NCBI GenBank assembly: GCA_002483395.1
Contig: DLHV01000103.1
Coordinates: 34,836 to 44,422, forward strand
DNA: 9,587 nucleotides
Reading direction: 5' to 3'
Source of the DNA: Chloracidobacterium sp. UBA7659
Lineage (GTDB): Bacteria > Acidobacteriota > Blastocatellia > Pyrinomonadales > Pyrinomonadaceae
The position numbers and the translations under genes were made by a program. The notes under the pieces were generated by a model that made no database searches, was not told the DNA's origin, and saw nothing but the letters and a program-made list of their open reading frames with translations. Positions 1 through 6,760 of the stretch are shown piece after piece. Positions within the stretch are counted from its first letter, which is position 1; the number at the start of each line of letters is the position of its first letter.

Positions 1-204
<204 letters not shown>

Positions 205-242
205 TCAAGACTTAATAAAATACGTGTGTGATTAACGAAACT

Positions 243-271
243 ATTCTATGACGACAGGAAAATTCCCGCAA
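243..271 (-). promoter_or_regulatory. Probable sigma-70 promoter of mdh
   Basis: Read on the minus strand, TTGCGG (266-271) and TAGAAT (243-248) are separated by 17 bp. The -10 matches the consensus at five of six positions, the -35 only at TTG. The predicted start of transcription near 236 would give a leader of about 45 nt that includes the GAGAGG ribosome binding site. Similarity to the consensus is the only evidence. Confidence 0.45.
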
Positions 272-370
272 ACAACCGCATCGGTTTAATACACGATAGT
301 GGTTGCTTTGCCCTAATTTTGGTGATAACTTTCCTTTGCTCGATCTCAAGACCTTTAAACAATCTGTAAA

Positions 371-1882
371 ATGAAAATCCTTCGTTTCATATCAGCTTTG
401 CTTGTTTTGTGCTTTTTATTTCCGGCAGCACTTTTTGCTCAAACGGCAATTCCGTCCGCGTCGGGTAAAAGGCATAAACGTATTGTCATCCGCAATTCGA
501 CTGTCGTGGATGGGAGCGGAAAACCGGCTGCCGGGCCTTTTGACATAGTTGTCGAAAACGACCTGGTAACGCAGATCGTTTCGATCGATCCGGTTGCGGC
601 AAAAGAGGGAAAACCCAAACGCCCCGCGGCGGGCGACCTGGAGATCGATGCCAGCGGCAAGTATGTTTTGCCCGGGCTGATCAACCTTCACGGGCACACG
701 CATGACGAACGCGGTGGCAAGCCGCAGCCCGTCGAATACTGTATGAAGATGTGGCTGGCATGCGGGATCACGACAGTCCGTGACGCATGGGCGTCGAAAA
801 AGGTGCTGGCGTGGCGTGATCAAAGCGCAATCAACGGCATCGCAAGCCCGCGCATATTTGCCTATGGAGGCTTTACGGATGCCCCGTCTCCGACTAACCC
901 GGAGGCAGCCCGCGAGCGTGTCCGCGAGCTAAAGCAGGCCGGATACGACGGAATAAAACTCTACACCGTCGATCGCGACATAATGCAGGCGATGATGGAC
1001 GAGGCGAAAAAGCTCGGCACGCGCGTGGCACATCACGTGGGCGTTGAAGAGACAAACGCCTGGGACGACATTAAATTCGGGACGACGAGCATTGAGCACT
1101 GGTACGGAATTCCGGATGCGGCGATCGAGAGCGGCCGCCAGAACTTTCCTGCGGGTTACAATTACAACAATGAAGTTGACCGTTTTCGTTATGCGGGAAG
1201 GCTTTGGCGAGAAGCAAATTGGGAACGTTTGATGAAGGTCCTTGACGGGATGGTCGAAGCGGGTGTCGCCTGGAATCCGACATTGGACATCTATGAGGCT
1301 TCACGTGACCTGCAAAGGGCGCAGACAAATCCGGCCTTTGCCGAATATCTCCATCCAGTCCTGGAAGAATATTTCAAACCCAATCCGGCCAATCACGGTT
1401 CGTATTTTATCGGCTGGACCTCGACCGACGAGACGTTCTGGAAGGAGAATTATCGGATATGGATGAAGGCGTTATTTGAATTTGAAAAACGCGGTGGCGT
1501 GATTGGAGTGGGCGAAGACGCCGGATTTATTTATCAGATGTACGGCTTCGGGCTTATTCGCGAGCTTGAGTTGCATCAGGAAGCTGGGTTTCACCCGCTC
1601 AAGGTTATACAACACACGACCAGCAACAACGCAATGATTCTCGGCGAAGAAAGCAGGCTCGGCCGCGTCCGTGTCGGTTTCAAAGCAGATCTAATAGTCG
1701 TCAATGGGAATCCACTTGAAAATTTCAAAGTGCTGTATCCGACCGGCATCGAAGTGATCCGCGATGGAAAGGTCGTCAAAACGGGCGGAATCGAGTGGAC
1801 GATCAAAGACGGCATTCCGTTTCATGCACCGACACTTGCGGCTGAAATACGCGACATGGTCATTAAAGCCCGACAGCGCTAA
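371..1882 (+). CDS. Exported metal-dependent amidohydrolase (imidazolonepropionase-like)
   Basis: A 503-residue amidohydrolase-superfamily protein expected to hydrolyse an amide or C-N bond outside the cytoplasm; the substrate cannot be told from sequence. Residues 1-23 are a signal peptide (KILRF, then a hydrophobic stretch, ending LFA|Q). A small beta-sandwich segment follows (35-100), then the TIM barrel opening PGLINLHGHTHD with the metal-binding pair His107/His109. Other expected metal or catalytic residues are Lys196 in GIKLY (probable carboxylated bridging lysine), His222, His243 in TTSIEHW and Asp383 in GVGEDAGF. The C-terminus returns to the composite domain (GFKADLIVVNGNPLENF, then a strand IEVIRDGKVVK), as in the imidazolonepropionase/prolidase-like branch. 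The length is normal and nothing looks broken. The ATG at 371 has no convincing Shine-Dalgarno; TTGCTT (303-308) and TAACTT (326-331), 17 bp apart, are a weak promoter candidate. A lone gene with its own terminator. Confidence 0.88.
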   Translation: MKILRFISALLVLCFLFPAALFAQTAIPSASGKRHKRIVIRNSTVVDGSGKPAAGPFDIVVENDLVTQIVSIDPVAAKEGKPKRPAAGDLEIDASGKYVLPGLINLHGHTHDERGGKPQPVEYCMKMWLACGITTVRDAWASKKVLAWRDQSAINGIASPRIFAYGGFTDAPSPTNPEAARERVRELKQAGYDGIKLYTVDRDIMQAMMDEAKKLGTRVAHHVGVEETNAWDDIKFGTTSIEHWYGIPDAAIESGRQNFPAGYNYNNEVDRFRYAGRLWREANWERLMKVLDGMVEAGVAWNPTLDIYEASRDLQRAQTNPAFAEYLHPVLEEYFKPNPANHGSYFIGWTSTDETFWKENYRIWMKALFEFEKRGGVIGVGEDAGFIYQMYGFGLIRELELHQEAGFHPLKVIQHTTSNNAMILGEESRLGRVRVGFKADLIVVNGNPLENFKVLYPTGIEVIRDGKVVKTGGIEWTIKDGIPFHAPTLAAEIRDMVIKARQR

Positions 1883-1921
1883 AAAAGCCCGATACGCTCT
1901 CCCCTTCGCATCGGGCTTTTT
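1882..1921. terminator. Bidirectional intrinsic terminator between convergent genes
   Basis: AAAAAGCCCGAT (1882-1893) pairs exactly with ATCGGGCTTTTT (1910-1921) around a 16-nt loop. The GC core is 7 bp, flanked by an A-tract on one side and a T-tract on the other, so either strand gives a hairpin followed by a U-run. It begins at the last base of the amidohydrolase stop codon and lies 47 bp beyond the stop of the convergent gene ending at 1969, so it can serve both. Confidence 0.88.
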
Positions 1922-1968
1922 CAAAATGGTCGCGGATATAATCGACGACCAAATTCATAAACTGTTTT

Positions 1969-2583
1969 TCAATAATCGCTGGCCGGCAGCACAACTTCGC
2001 TTTTCAACTCGATCTCGAACTCTTCGTCCGTTCGAATATAAACATCCTTTCCTTTTCGCAGCATCGCAACACCCGTTCCGGCTCCCGCTCCTATTCCGGC
2101 ACCGATCAATGCTCCGTTCTCAACTTTTGTCACCGCACCGAAAATAGCCCCAAGTGCAGTTCCTCCGAATACCGTAAACAAATCGGCCGTTCGCGATGAA
2201 GCGGCTTTTAGCTCATTTACCAGAAGTCCGTCGATTTGCCGTTTTATGTTATTGGCAAACCGTATCGTTTCAAACCGAACCTGCATCCGGCCGTTTTTCC
2301 CGCCAACACCCGCACCCGACACTTTGATGATTCGTCCCTCGATGACGGTTCCTGCCGATAAGACGACAGTATTGCTTACCGAGAGTGGCTTCGACACCGT
2401 AGTTGTAAACGTGTCATTCACCGACGAAACCTTCGAGCTTATCTCGGAATCCATGCTGAGCCGGATCTTGGTTCCGGCCGGCAGCCGGTAAATGGAATCT
2501 TCCTGACCGGAAACAGTTATAAAATTTACAAAGAGCAAAAATGAAACTGCGAAGACTTTGGCAACACGAGCGTAGAAGTTCAT
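1969..2583 (-). CDS. Exported glycine-zipper envelope protein of unknown function
   Basis: A 204-residue protein with a signal peptide (1-26, hydrophobic core FAVSFLLFVNFITVSG). A beta-rich domain starts YRLPAGTKIRLSMDSEISSK (32-51) and continues through SAGTVIEGRIIKVSGAG (76-92). A glycine-zipper segment at 139-173 (GGTALGAIFGA, then GAGIGAGAGTG) would pack as a membrane-embedded or tightly paired helix pair. A last strand is YIRTDEEFEIEL (182-193). The layout of 'LPAGT' beta domain, glycine zipper and short beta tail recurs in acidobacterial secreted proteins, to my knowledge without an assigned function; periplasm or outer membrane is the likely location. I chose the ATG at 2581-2583 over the upstream in-frame TTG at 2610: it has GGAGGT 3 nt upstream and puts the signal peptide at the N-terminus, and the TTG start would fall within the leader inverted repeat region. 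Confidence 0.82.
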   Translation of the reverse strand: MNFYARVAKVFAVSFLLFVNFITVSGQEDSIYRLPAGTKIRLSMDSEISSKVSSVNDTFTTTVSKPLSVSNTVVLSAGTVIEGRIIKVSGAGVGGKNGRMQVRFETIRFANNIKRQIDGLLVNELKAASSRTADLFTVFGGTALGAIFGAVTKVENGALIGAGIGAGAGTGVAMLRKGKDVYIRTDEEFEIELKSEVVLPASDY

Positions 2584-2586
2584 CTG

Positions 2587-2592
2587 ACCTCC
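2587..2592 (-). promoter_or_regulatory. Ribosome binding site that fixes the start of the glycine-zipper gene
   Basis: GGAGGT on the minus strand, 3 nt (CAG) before the ATG at 2583. The spacing is short but the match is strong. It lies just below the base of the 2595-2625 inverted repeat, so folding of that repeat could affect access to it. Confidence 0.6.
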
Positions 2593-2594
2593 AT

Positions 2595-2625
2595 CTTCGC
2601 GGATTTTCAAACAACATCCGCGAAG
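2595..2625 (-). promoter_or_regulatory. Perfect 10-bp inverted repeat in the leader of the glycine-zipper gene
   Basis: CTTCGCGGAT (2595-2604) and ATCCGCGAAG (2616-2625) are perfect complements separated by 11 bp, so the arm centres are 21 bp apart, about two helical turns. In RNA from the minus strand this gives a stable stem ending 3 nt before the GGAGGT ribosome binding site; as DNA it has the shape of a dimeric-repressor operator. No U-run follows, so it is not an intrinsic terminator. A second small palindrome, AATGGC/GCCATT (2635-2640 and 2644-2649), lies just upstream. The rest of 2650-2778 shows nothing I can assign. Confidence 0.55.
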
Positions 2626-2778
2626 TATTATTGCAATGGCCGTGCCATTAAACGAAAAACCCGGTGGAGATACGAAATCGCCTTGATTTGTCGCATTCTA
2701 CCGTTTGGCGGCGGAGTTTGTCCATACTTTTTGGTTACAATTTGGTCGATGGCATGCACGATTTCGGGCAAACGTTAT

Positions 2779-2928
2779 GAGTCCCTGCTTCAGCAGGCTC
2801 TTCTAGGCTCCCCTCCTGTCTTAGGAGGGGTGACAGGATTTAGCTCCCCTCCTGGTTTTGAGGAGGGGTGCCGATACTTCATCGGCGGGGTGGTCGGCTG
2901 ACGGGGTGGTGCCTAAAGGCGGAACTCC
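2779..2928. repeat. Compact intergenic repeat with G/C-rich hairpins (REP/MITE-like)
   Basis: Two near-identical hairpins sit in tandem: CCCCTCCT (2810-2817) with AGGAGGGG (2823-2830), and the same arms at 2846-2853 and 2861-2868. Both are preceded by GCT and followed by TG. Two copies of GGGGTGGT follow at 2887-2894 and 2903-2910. The edges carry small palindromes, CCTGCTTCAGCAGG (2784-2797) and GCCTAAAGGC (2911-2920), and the outermost bases GAGTCCCTGC (left) and GGAGTTCCGCC (right, reversed) resemble imperfect terminal inverted repeats. No coding capacity is convincing. The element lies between two same-strand genes, just beyond the stop of the exported protein at 2932. Elements of this style are widespread in intergenic DNA of several phyla; copy number here cannot be judged from one copy. 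Confidence 0.6.
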
Positions 2929-2931
2929 AAA

Positions 2932-3522
2932 CTATTGAAGGATGGGATGTCCGCCGCCCTTGCTGTGATCGGCGGTTTCGCGGTACCGTCGCCGGTCGTT
3001 GTGATAAAGCACAAGGTGCTCGCCTTCATAGCGGACAACGTTGGATACACGCTGAAAATCTTTTGTGTGTTCGGCAATTACAAACGAGCACGGGTCGTTA
3101 GCGATCACCATCCCTGCGGCGTAGATAAAACCGCCCTGGTCGTAAACCGTTCCGCCGTATTGGGCGGCTCCTACGGCGATGTCCGGCGAATACTGACCCG
3201 TGCTGTCCTTCGTTCTATCGGCCTTGCCTATATAAACCGAATAGTCCGAATAATTAAGACGCCTCGAATACCGGTTTTTTCGGGCGACCGCAAAAAGATC
3301 GGTAAGTCCGCTGTCGATAGCGTTCAAAACGCTTGCAGACGGACGAGTTACCGCAAAGACATTCGCTCCTTTCGGTGTTCGAACGGAGACAGTAAACTTG
3401 TCACCCGTAATACGCAGGGCTTCGGCCAAAACGCGCTGATTCTGGGCGACAGCTGTTTCGCTCAGACCAGCCGCAAAAGCAAATACTGTGATGACGATAG
3501 AGATAAATTTACTTTGTTTCAT
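2932..3522 (-). CDS. Small exported protein of unknown function
   Basis: I do not recognise a named family. The 196-residue protein begins with a clear signal peptide (KQSK, a hydrophobic core, cleavage at AVA|QN, residues 26/27). The mature part starts with a predicted helix and beta region (ALRITGDKFTVSVRTPKG), then a central Gly/Tyr-rich stretch (AAQYGGTVYDQGGFIYAAG, 119-137). A polar C-terminus is rich in His, Arg and Tyr: EGEHLVLYHNDRRRY (166-180), then DHSKGGGHPIL (185-195), with His152, 169, 174, 186 and 192 as possible metal ligands. There is a single Cys (145), so no internal disulfide is possible. The ATG at 3520-3522 follows AGGG with a 5-nt gap. The antisense frame is nearly as long, but the signal peptide and start support this strand. 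The repeat at 2779-2928 begins just beyond its stop and may act as a 3' structure. Confidence 0.75.
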   Translation of the reverse strand: MKQSKFISIVITVFAFAAGLSETAVAQNQRVLAEALRITGDKFTVSVRTPKGANVFAVTRPSASVLNAIDSGLTDLFAVARKNRYSRRLNYSDYSVYIGKADRTKDSTGQYSPDIAVGAAQYGGTVYDQGGFIYAAGMVIANDPCSFVIAEHTKDFQRVSNVVRYEGEHLVLYHNDRRRYRETADHSKGGGHPILQ

Positions 3523-3598
3523 ATAAACCCTGCATAGTTATCCGCAATTTATGTACCAAGAAGCAAGTGATCGTCCCACTTCGATCCAGATTGTACGG

Positions 3599-3684
3599 AA
3601 AGTGAGACGGGTTAAATAGAGTTACTGCAAGAATTACAGCCAAAAATCGTCTCATTTAGAAATTGCTTAAACGTAAAGTGAGAC
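3599..3684. repeat. Clustered GTCTCA-type repeat arms, possible insertion-sequence end remnant
   Basis: AAAGTGAGAC occurs twice in direct orientation (3599-3608 and 3675-3684), 76 bp apart, and an inverted partner GTCTCATTT lies between them at 3649-3657. The inner pair forms a GTCTCA/TGAGAC inverted repeat around a short AT-rich centre. This arrangement resembles transposon ends, but no transposase frame adjoins it and I cannot name a family. The gap from 3523 to 3598 shows only the upstream region of the gene at 3522. Confidence 0.4.
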
Positions 3685-3953
3685 AGTGCATGGCGGCAAT
3701 CGCAGGCGAGAAATTGTCAATGACCAAAAACGAGGCCTGTACCACAGCCACCGTTTGAATAGTATTGCACAGATGCAACAGAATGTCACGTTCGGGATGA
3801 CTGGAGCCCAGGGCCACGGCAGTTAAAGGATCGGGCATCGCTTCCGGAGAAGGCGAAGGCGTCTGTACCCGATGGCAACAGGAACCGGCGCCTTGGTACA
3901 GGCCGTCTCGATCAGGAGCAAGGTCACTACTGCGATTTTGATGTCAGCAATAC
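3685..3953. other. Unassigned intergenic stretch with an 11-bp inverted repeat
   Basis: About 270 bp directly beyond the stop of the SH3 protein gene contain no convincing gene. GGCCTGTACCA (3734-3744) recurs inverted as TGGTACAGGCC (3894-3904), enclosing about 150 bp. A related arm GTCTGTACCC (3861-3870) could pair with the right copy instead. One minus-strand frame is open for about 94 codons (roughly 3937-3656) but has an ATG only at 3838, with no clear ribosome binding site and no recognisable motif. Together with the GTCTCA repeats next to it, the stretch may be a decayed mobile element or a structured 3' region. Confidence 0.35.
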
Positions 3954-4409
3954 CTAGCTGCATAGACCCCTGTCGACATAAGTTTTATTGCCTTTTGAAT
4001 TGATGTAATAGCATCCGCCGCGAGATCCTCGAAAATATGTCCGCGAGCCGGTAGACGGAGCTGAAGCCGGCGGGGTGCTGACGATGATCGGTTTTGGCTC
4101 TGGTCGCGTAACACGAGCAGCAGGAGCGACTGGTGGCTCCACCGATATTGTATCTGCGCTCGACGAACCGATAATGCGGACCGAATTGCTTTCGATCCAT
4201 CCAACGTATTCCCGTGCTTGGACGAGGCACCACGCACCACTTTGTTTAACGATCTCGACGGCCGCACCGATCTCAAGCGTCGTGATCTTTTTGCCCGATT
4301 CCGATGCTGTGCCGCGGAGTTTTGCATTGTCTGTAACGACGGTTGCAGTTTGAGCCTTCAACGAAACGATGAAAACGAAAAGAAACGCGACCAAGAGTAC
4401 GTTTTTCAT
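3954..4409 (-). CDS. Exported bacterial-SH3 protein with a PBCV-type basic adaptor tail
   Basis: A 151-residue exported protein. Residues 1-19 are a signal peptide (KNVLLVAFLFVFIVSLKA|Q). Residues 21-80 are a bacterial SH3 (SH3_3-like) domain: NAKLRGTASESGKKITTLEIG, with the usual W60 before CLVQ and the closing YVGWIESNSVRI. In other proteins this fold binds cell-wall peptides or other envelope ligands. A Pro/Ala/Ser-rich linker (84-120) leads to GSRGGCYYINSKGNKTYVDR plus LC (128-150), the signature of the PBCV-specific basic adaptor domain (Pfam PBCV_basic_adap), with paired Cys133 and Cys150. The ATG at 4407-4409 is chosen over a GTG at 4532 because a full AGGAGGT lies 5 nt upstream and the signal peptide starts there. 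The likely role is periplasmic or surface binding; no enzymatic activity is expected. Confidence 0.82.
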   Translation of the reverse strand: MKNVLLVAFLFVFIVSLKAQTATVVTDNAKLRGTASESGKKITTLEIGAAVEIVKQSGAWCLVQAREYVGWIESNSVRIIGSSSADTISVEPPVAPAARVTRPEPKPIIVSTPPASAPSTGSRTYFRGSRGGCYYINSKGNKTYVDRGLCS

Positions 4410-4414
4410 ACCGG

Positions 4415-4421
4415 ACCTCCT
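4415..4421 (-). promoter_or_regulatory. Strong ribosome binding site of the SH3 protein gene
   Basis: AGGAGGT on the minus strand, a full match to the anti-Shine-Dalgarno core, 5 nt before the ATG at 4409. It settles the start of the gene and rejects the 41-residue N-terminal extension that would begin at the GTG at 4532. Confidence 0.75.
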
Positions 4422-4538
4422 ACATTCGATAAATTCGCCCGACGCGGTCGCCGGCGAGGTGTAAAAGCCAGGAAACATCCGACAGGTCCTGATGAGCCGG
4501 ACGATCTCGGGACCCATCAAACTTATCTGCACTGATCA

Positions 4539-6725
4539 CTACGGATGATATGTTCGCTCTGTATGGCCCTTTAGCTGCGAAGGATAAAAGTACACGTCCC
4601 TCAGATCGCCGGTGCTGTAGCGTTTCGCCTGATCGTTAAAGTGCGGCGATGACAAGTTGCCGCTTTCGCCTCCGGCTGTCACGGCTTTGGCACGCACTGT
4701 CTTGCCGAACTCAACAACCGCCACAAAACTGTTGCCGCTGGTGCCGTAGATCTTCCTCGACCCTTTGTAGCTTCGAGCGCCGAACGAGGCGAGCGATCCC
4801 CAGTTTCCCGATGTGAATCCGACCGGGATACTCGGCTTGGCATCGTCGAACGGATGCACGATGTCGCTGGATATGCGTTGGAAGCGGTTTATGTCACCCC
4901 ACGGTGTTTTCCATGTTCCGAAATCGGACGAAAGTTTCCCAGACACCTCTGAAAGCGATTGGAGCAATTGTTCCGCGGACGCTATGCTGCTGATAAATTC
5001 TTCCGGTGACATTCCAGCACGCCTCGCCTCGGCGCCCGTTTTCCGCAGAATATCCTCGGCCCAGAACACTGCGAGCGAAGTCGGAACCGAGTCGGTGGAC
5101 CAACGCAGGTCCCACGAGCGAAGGAGAGCGATCTGCTCGGACAATTTCGCTTTTAGCGGGTCGTCGGAACGGGTCTGATCCCAGGCTTTTATCAAGGCAG
5201 GCAGCGGTTTTTCAAACCAGGTTAGATAGCTGTCGTAAGCCGCCGCATTGAGCGATTCGAGCGTAAAATCCTTTTTGTTTTCGAGCACCCGGACAGCATG
5301 CCGTCCGCGGGCCGATTCAACCCCTGAATCGACATAAACCGGATAATCGGCTTGCTTCAAGCTGCTTGGCCCGGCGGCTGACCACGGGGAATTGTTCGAG
5401 TTGTAAACCCAGCCTGACGCCGGATTTTGCAGGTTGGGCAGATCGTCCAGAGCGTGGAGGCCTTCGTAGTCGGTTGCAGGATCGGTGCCGTCGACTGGTT
5501 TTGTCCAGTCGAATTTCGTATCGCGTCTTGGCATGTAATTTACGTGAAAGTATGCGATGTTGCCGTCCGCGTCGGCGTAAAGCGTATTATTGGAGGAATT
5601 TGCCTTGAGCTCCATCACCTGTTTGAATTCAGCATAGCTTTTTGCCTTTGTCCGCCCATATGACTGCATCAACGCCTTGACCGGCTCGTGCATCAGCCTG
5701 ACGCTTATCCACTGGCCGGTCTCGGCTGTTTTGCGGACGACCGGGCCGTGATGAGTGCGAAAGACGTTAAAAGTCCGCTCGGACATGCCGCTTGCGTTCT
5801 TGAACGGCACCTTGATCGTCGTAACGATTACTGGCCGTTCCTCGCCGCCGAACTTGTAGAAATATTTGCTGTCTTTTTTCACAACCGACTCGCGAAACTC
5901 ATCGATCGCGTCGGCGGCACTCGACGTGTGCATCCAGCCGCAGCGTTCGTTAAAGCCCTGATAGATAAAGATCTGGCCCCACGTCACGGCACCGTACGCG
6001 TTGATCCCTTCGCCGCTCGTCATTTGCAGCTCGGACCGGAAGAAGAACGATGTGTGCGGATTTATCAGCAGCAGAGCTTTTTTGCCCACCGTATTTTTTG
6101 GCGAGATTGCGATGCCGTTCGATCCGGTTGGTTCGGTAAGCGGGTCGGGTTCGATCTCAGCGACCGGTTGGGTGCCGTACATGTTGGCGAGGCGTTCGGG
6201 GCTGATCGATTCGATATCGCCGCCGATGCTGCCCTCGGTGAATGAGAGCGCCATCCACGGCTCGAATCGCGCAATCACTTTTGGCTTTACGTCAGGATGT
6301 TTGGCGAGATAAAAATTCAGCCCATCGGCCCACGCCGTCATCAGCTTTTGCAGCCACGGCGGGCTGTCCGCAAAATTCTTCTTCAATTCCTCGGGCTGGA
6401 TAAACAGCTTTTGCCGAAGGTCGGTCCAGATGGCCTTTTCCCCTTCGGCCTCGGCGGTGCGGCCGAGTGAGGTGATGTAATTTGTCTCGACGCGGTTAAA
6501 ATCGTCCTCGGCCTGAGCGTAGATCATCCCAAACACCGCGTCCGCATCTGTCTTGCCGGTGATGTGCGCGATACCCCAATCATCGCGCGTGATAGTGACA
6601 TTTTGTGCCTGTTGCTCCCATCGGCGGAGTTCCGCATTTTGGGCGGAGGCAGTAATGTGCGAGACGAATACAAGAGCAAGAAGGAAAGCACTAACGCAGA
6701 TCGGGCGAAGAAGATATTGCTTCAT
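4539..6725 (-). CDS. Exported penicillin-acylase-family Ntn hydrolase
   Basis: A 728-residue N-terminal-nucleophile hydrolase of the penicillin amidase/AHL-acylase superfamily, which cleaves acyl groups from amides such as beta-lactams, acyl-homoserine lactones or lipopeptides. The substrate cannot be fixed here. A signal peptide covers 1-29 (cleavage near SAQ|N), so the enzyme is exported. The alpha part has ITRDDWGIAHITGKTDADAV (45-64) and YAQAEDDF (69-76). The autoprocessing site is EPTGSNG, giving Ser202 as the expected beta-chain N-terminal nucleophile. Downstream hallmarks are NPHT (222-225), NERCGWMHTS (259-268), RTHHGPVV (323-330), NNTLYADADGNIAY (379-392) with the expected oxyanion Asn, and NPASGWVYNSNNSPW (434-448). 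It lacks the usual HTLGN-type C-terminal signature but has GTSGNSF near 664. Length is normal and the frame intact. It starts 35 nt after tRNA-Leu without a clear ribosome binding site. Confidence 0.9.
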   Translation of the reverse strand: MKQYLLRPICVSAFLLALVFVSHITASAQNAELRRWEQQAQNVTITRDDWGIAHITGKTDADAVFGMIYAQAEDDFNRVETNYITSLGRTAEAEGEKAIWTDLRQKLFIQPEELKKNFADSPPWLQKLMTAWADGLNFYLAKHPDVKPKVIARFEPWMALSFTEGSIGGDIESISPERLANMYGTQPVAEIEPDPLTEPTGSNGIAISPKNTVGKKALLLINPHTSFFFRSELQMTSGEGINAYGAVTWGQIFIYQGFNERCGWMHTSSAADAIDEFRESVVKKDSKYFYKFGGEERPVIVTTIKVPFKNASGMSERTFNVFRTHHGPVVRKTAETGQWISVRLMHEPVKALMQSYGRTKAKSYAEFKQVMELKANSSNNTLYADADGNIAYFHVNYMPRRDTKFDWTKPVDGTDPATDYEGLHALDDLPNLQNPASGWVYNSNNSPWSAAGPSSLKQADYPVYVDSGVESARGRHAVRVLENKKDFTLESLNAAAYDSYLTWFEKPLPALIKAWDQTRSDDPLKAKLSEQIALLRSWDLRWSTDSVPTSLAVFWAEDILRKTGAEARRAGMSPEEFISSIASAEQLLQSLSEVSGKLSSDFGTWKTPWGDINRFQRISSDIVHPFDDAKPSIPVGFTSGNWGSLASFGARSYKGSRKIYGTSGNSFVAVVEFGKTVRAKAVTAGGESGNLSSPHFNDQAKRYSTGDLRDVYFYPSQLKGHTERTYHP

Positions 6726-6760
6726 TTGTACACCAAGGCTCGTTTAGGTTGGCAATTTGA

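Noticed and set aside
1764..2147. 127-codon plus-strand open frame spanning the amidohydrolase end and the terminator
   Set aside because: It reads through a terminator hairpin and antisense to the glycine-zipper gene, with no domain.
2810..2868. Intrinsic terminator for the gene ending at 2932
   Set aside because: The hairpins are GC-rich but neither is followed by a U-run on the minus strand; a 3' stabilising role is possible but not a standard terminator.
2683..2901. 72-codon plus-strand open frame across the intergenic repeat
   Set aside because: It is made largely of the repeat hairpins (PPVLGG, SSPPGF-like translation) and has no ribosome binding site.
2779..2928. CRISPR array
   Set aside because: Only two hairpin units of unequal spacing, with no regular repeat-spacer pattern and no cas genes.
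2935..3537. 200-codon plus-strand open frame antisense to the exported protein at 2932-3522
   Set aside because: It has no signal peptide, domain or ribosome binding site and a composition typical of a reverse-frame shadow; the minus-strand frame has a clear signal peptide and start.
3656..3838. 60-codon minus-strand open frame in the unassigned gap
   Set aside because: No ribosome binding site with proper spacing, no motif, and its end runs into the GTCTCA repeats; kept only as a remark on the region.
5688..6245. 185-codon plus-strand open frame inside the acylase gene
   Set aside because: It lies fully within a gene with many conserved motifs on the other strand and shows no recognisable domain.
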